Shown here: piece after piece, positions 33,016 through 34,265 of the stretch
How positions within the stretch are numbered: the first letter of the stretch is position 1
Layout: the number at the start of each line of letters is the position of its first letter
Made by a program: the position numbers and the translations under genes
DNA from: Paracoccaceae bacterium
Lineage (GTDB): Bacteria > Pseudomonadota > Alphaproteobacteria > Rhodobacterales > Rhodobacteraceae
Reading direction: 5' to 3'
Assembly: GCA_027489355.1 (NCBI GenBank)
Contig: JAIXZY010000031.1
Coordinates: 1-34,265, forward strand
DNA: 34,265 nt
Notes under the pieces: model-generated
The model's database searches: none
What the model was told of the DNA's origin: nothing
Seen by the model: only the letters and a program-made list of their open reading frames with translations

Positions 33016-34265
33016 TTACCCGAGGTCCGACAGGCGCTTAAGCGCCTCCTGCATTTTCGCCGCTTCGTCCTGCCGCGCCTCCAGATTTGACTGCGCTTCC
33101 ATCACCACGTCCTCGGGCGCGGACTTGACGAAGTTCGGGTTGTCGAGCCGGCCCTTGAGGCCCCCGATCTCCTTCATCAGCTTGTCCAGACCCTTCTGCA
33201 GGCGCGATTTCTCCTCGGCGATGTCGATCAGCCCTTCCAGCGGGATCGCAAAGGCCGCACCTTCCGCCGCCACGGCGATGGACCCCTTCGGGGCCGCGCC
33301 TTCGGTGATCTGGTCAACCCGCGCCATCCGCTTGATCAGCGCCTCGTTCCGCCGGAACGCCGCGCGGGCCTCCTCCGTCAGGCTGGTCGCCACCAGATCG
33401 GCCTTCAGGCCCACCGGCACATGCACCTGCGCGCGGGCGCTGCGGATGTCGTCGATGAGCTGGGTGACGAAGGTCATCTCGCGTTCCGCGTCCTGGTCGA
33501 TCAGGGTCGCCGGAAGCTGCGGCCAGTCGGTGTGGACCAGCAGCTTCTCGCGCTTGCCGGTCGTGCCCCACAGCTCTTCGGTGATGAAGGGCATGAAGGG
33601 GTGCAGCAGGATCATCGACTGGTCGAGGACCCAGGCCATCGTTGCGCGGGTTTCCCCGGCGTCGGGGCCGTCGAACAGAGGCTTGGCGAACTCGACATAC
33701 CAGTCGCAGACCTTGCCCCAGACGAACTTGTAAAGCGCGTCGGCGGCCTGGTCGAAGCGGTAGTTCTCCAGCGCCTCGTTGACCTCGGCGAGCGTCTTCG
33801 CCGTCTCGCCGATGATCCACTTGTTCGCGGTGGCCGTCGGGCTGGGCGCCGGTCCGGTCGCGTGGCCTTCCCAGACCCCGTTCATCTCGGCAAAGCGGCA
33901 GGCATTCCACAGCTTCGTGCCAAAGTTCCGGTAGCCCGCGATGCGCTGGGTATCCAGCTTCAGCACGCCGCCGAGGGAGGCCATCGCGGCATTGGCAAAG
34001 CGCAGCGCGTCGGCGCCGTATTCGTCGATGATCTCCAACGGGTCGATGACGTTGCCCAGCGACTTCGACATCTTCTTGCCCTTGGCGTCGCGGACAAGGC
34101 CGTGCAGGTAGACGGTGTGGAACGGAATGTCGTTCACCACCGCGAGCTGCATCATCATCATCCGGGCGACCCAGAAGAACAGGATATCCTGCCCGGTCAC
34201 GAGGACCGAGGTGGGGAAGTATCTCTGCAGCTCCGGCGTGGGCTCTGGCCAGCCGAGCGTGCCGA
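33016..34265 (-). CDS. valS: Valyl-tRNA synthetase, C-terminal part (partial)
   Basis: The last 415 residues of ValRS, continuing past the window edge. The visible part begins [24 protein letters not shown], followed by [13 protein letters not shown] and the ATP-binding KMSKS loop ([15 protein letters not shown], about 34060-34074). The anticodon-binding helical domain comes next ([11 protein letters not shown], then [10 protein letters not shown]). The C-terminal coiled coil contacts the tRNA elbow ([30 protein letters not shown] to the end). The N-terminal HIGH motif and most of the editing domain are outside the window. The sequence is ordinary for the family. Confidence 0.97.
   Translation of the reverse strand, partial: GTLGWPEPTPELQRYFPTSVLVTGQDILFFWVARMMMMQLAVVNDIPFHTVYLHGLVRDAKGKKMSKSLGNVIDPLEIIDEYGADALRFANAAMASLGGVLKLDTQRIAGYRNFGTKLWNACRFAEMNGVWEGHATGPAPSPTATANKWIIGETAKTLAEVNEALENYRFDQAADALYKFVWGKVCDWYVEFAKPLFDGPDAGETRATMAWVLDQSMILLHPFMPFITEELWGTTGKREKLLVHTDWPQLPATLIDQDAEREMTFVTQLIDDIRSARAQVHVPVGLKADLVATSLTEEARAAFRRNEALIKRMARVDQITEGAAPKGSIAVAAEGAAFAIPLEGLIDIAEEKSRLQKGLDKLMKEIGGLKGRLDNPNFVKSAPEDVVMEAQSNLEARQDEAAKMQEALKRLSDLG

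Noticed and set aside
1-34265. CRISPR array, insertion sequence, integrase, phage or toxin-antitoxin genes
   Set aside because: No regularly spaced direct repeats, no transposase or recombinase motifs and no composition break were seen on either strand.

Overview
The window looks like a chromosomal segment of an alphaproteobacterium of the Rhodobacteraceae/Paracoccaceae (Rhodobacter-like) group. I infer this from the very high GC content, the gene families present (aerobic cobaltochelatase CobS/CobT, GatB, malate synthase G, SufE), and a bolA / J-domain / cobS neighbourhood that I remember as typical of this group. It is mostly core metabolism with a few accessory islands. No transposase, integrase, phage gene, CRISPR array or rRNA was seen.

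Layout. 1-1500: the end of glyA, a tRNA with anticodon CAU (probably tRNA-Ile2), a small membrane or secreted protein, and a di-iron fatty acid hydroxylase/sterol desaturase-type membrane protein. 1600-6260: purM-purN (purine synthesis), a YbaN-type membrane protein, ribonuclease D, three consecutive palindromes, a lipoprotein, sufE and a DUF427 protein. 5923-10673 (minus): a four-gene run of racemase-like protein, cobT, Xaa-Pro aminopeptidase and DUF427. 10824-11454: an NADPH-dependent FMN reductase with its own promoter and a strong terminator. 11473-13966: J-domain protein, cobS and a thermonuclease-type lipoprotein (minus), with bolA divergent. 14185-16800: a two-helix membrane protein, a likely dispersed repeat, and glcB.

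16997-18704 is a translationally coupled operon of an ArsR regulator and two SRPBCC proteins, the second with two fused SRPBCC domains. 18701-22812 (minus) is the most interesting block: a trimethylamine-dehydrogenase-like flavoprotein, a non-pyrrolysine MttB-family methyltransferase and a BetI-like TetR regulator. They are packed with 0-1 nt junctions behind one promoter with a perfect TTGACA box, and a GTAC-centred palindrome overlaps its -10. The flavoprotein keeps the Fe-S cysteines and much of the TMADH active site but lacks the FMN-linking Cys and one aromatic-bowl Trp, so it probably demethylates some other methylated amine.

22871-34265: a divergent photolyase/cryptochrome, pepN, an SLT-type lipoprotein, a 401-residue protein of unknown function, gatB, a DUF4177 protein, a HisC-like aminotransferase, a DUF1992 protein, a small lipoprotein and the C-terminal part of valS, which runs off the end. 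Gene density is high: 7 of 10 convergent junctions overlap, abut or are separated by 4 nt or less. Intrinsic terminators or hairpins occur only in the few wider gaps. No gene-free stretch exceeds 300 bases.
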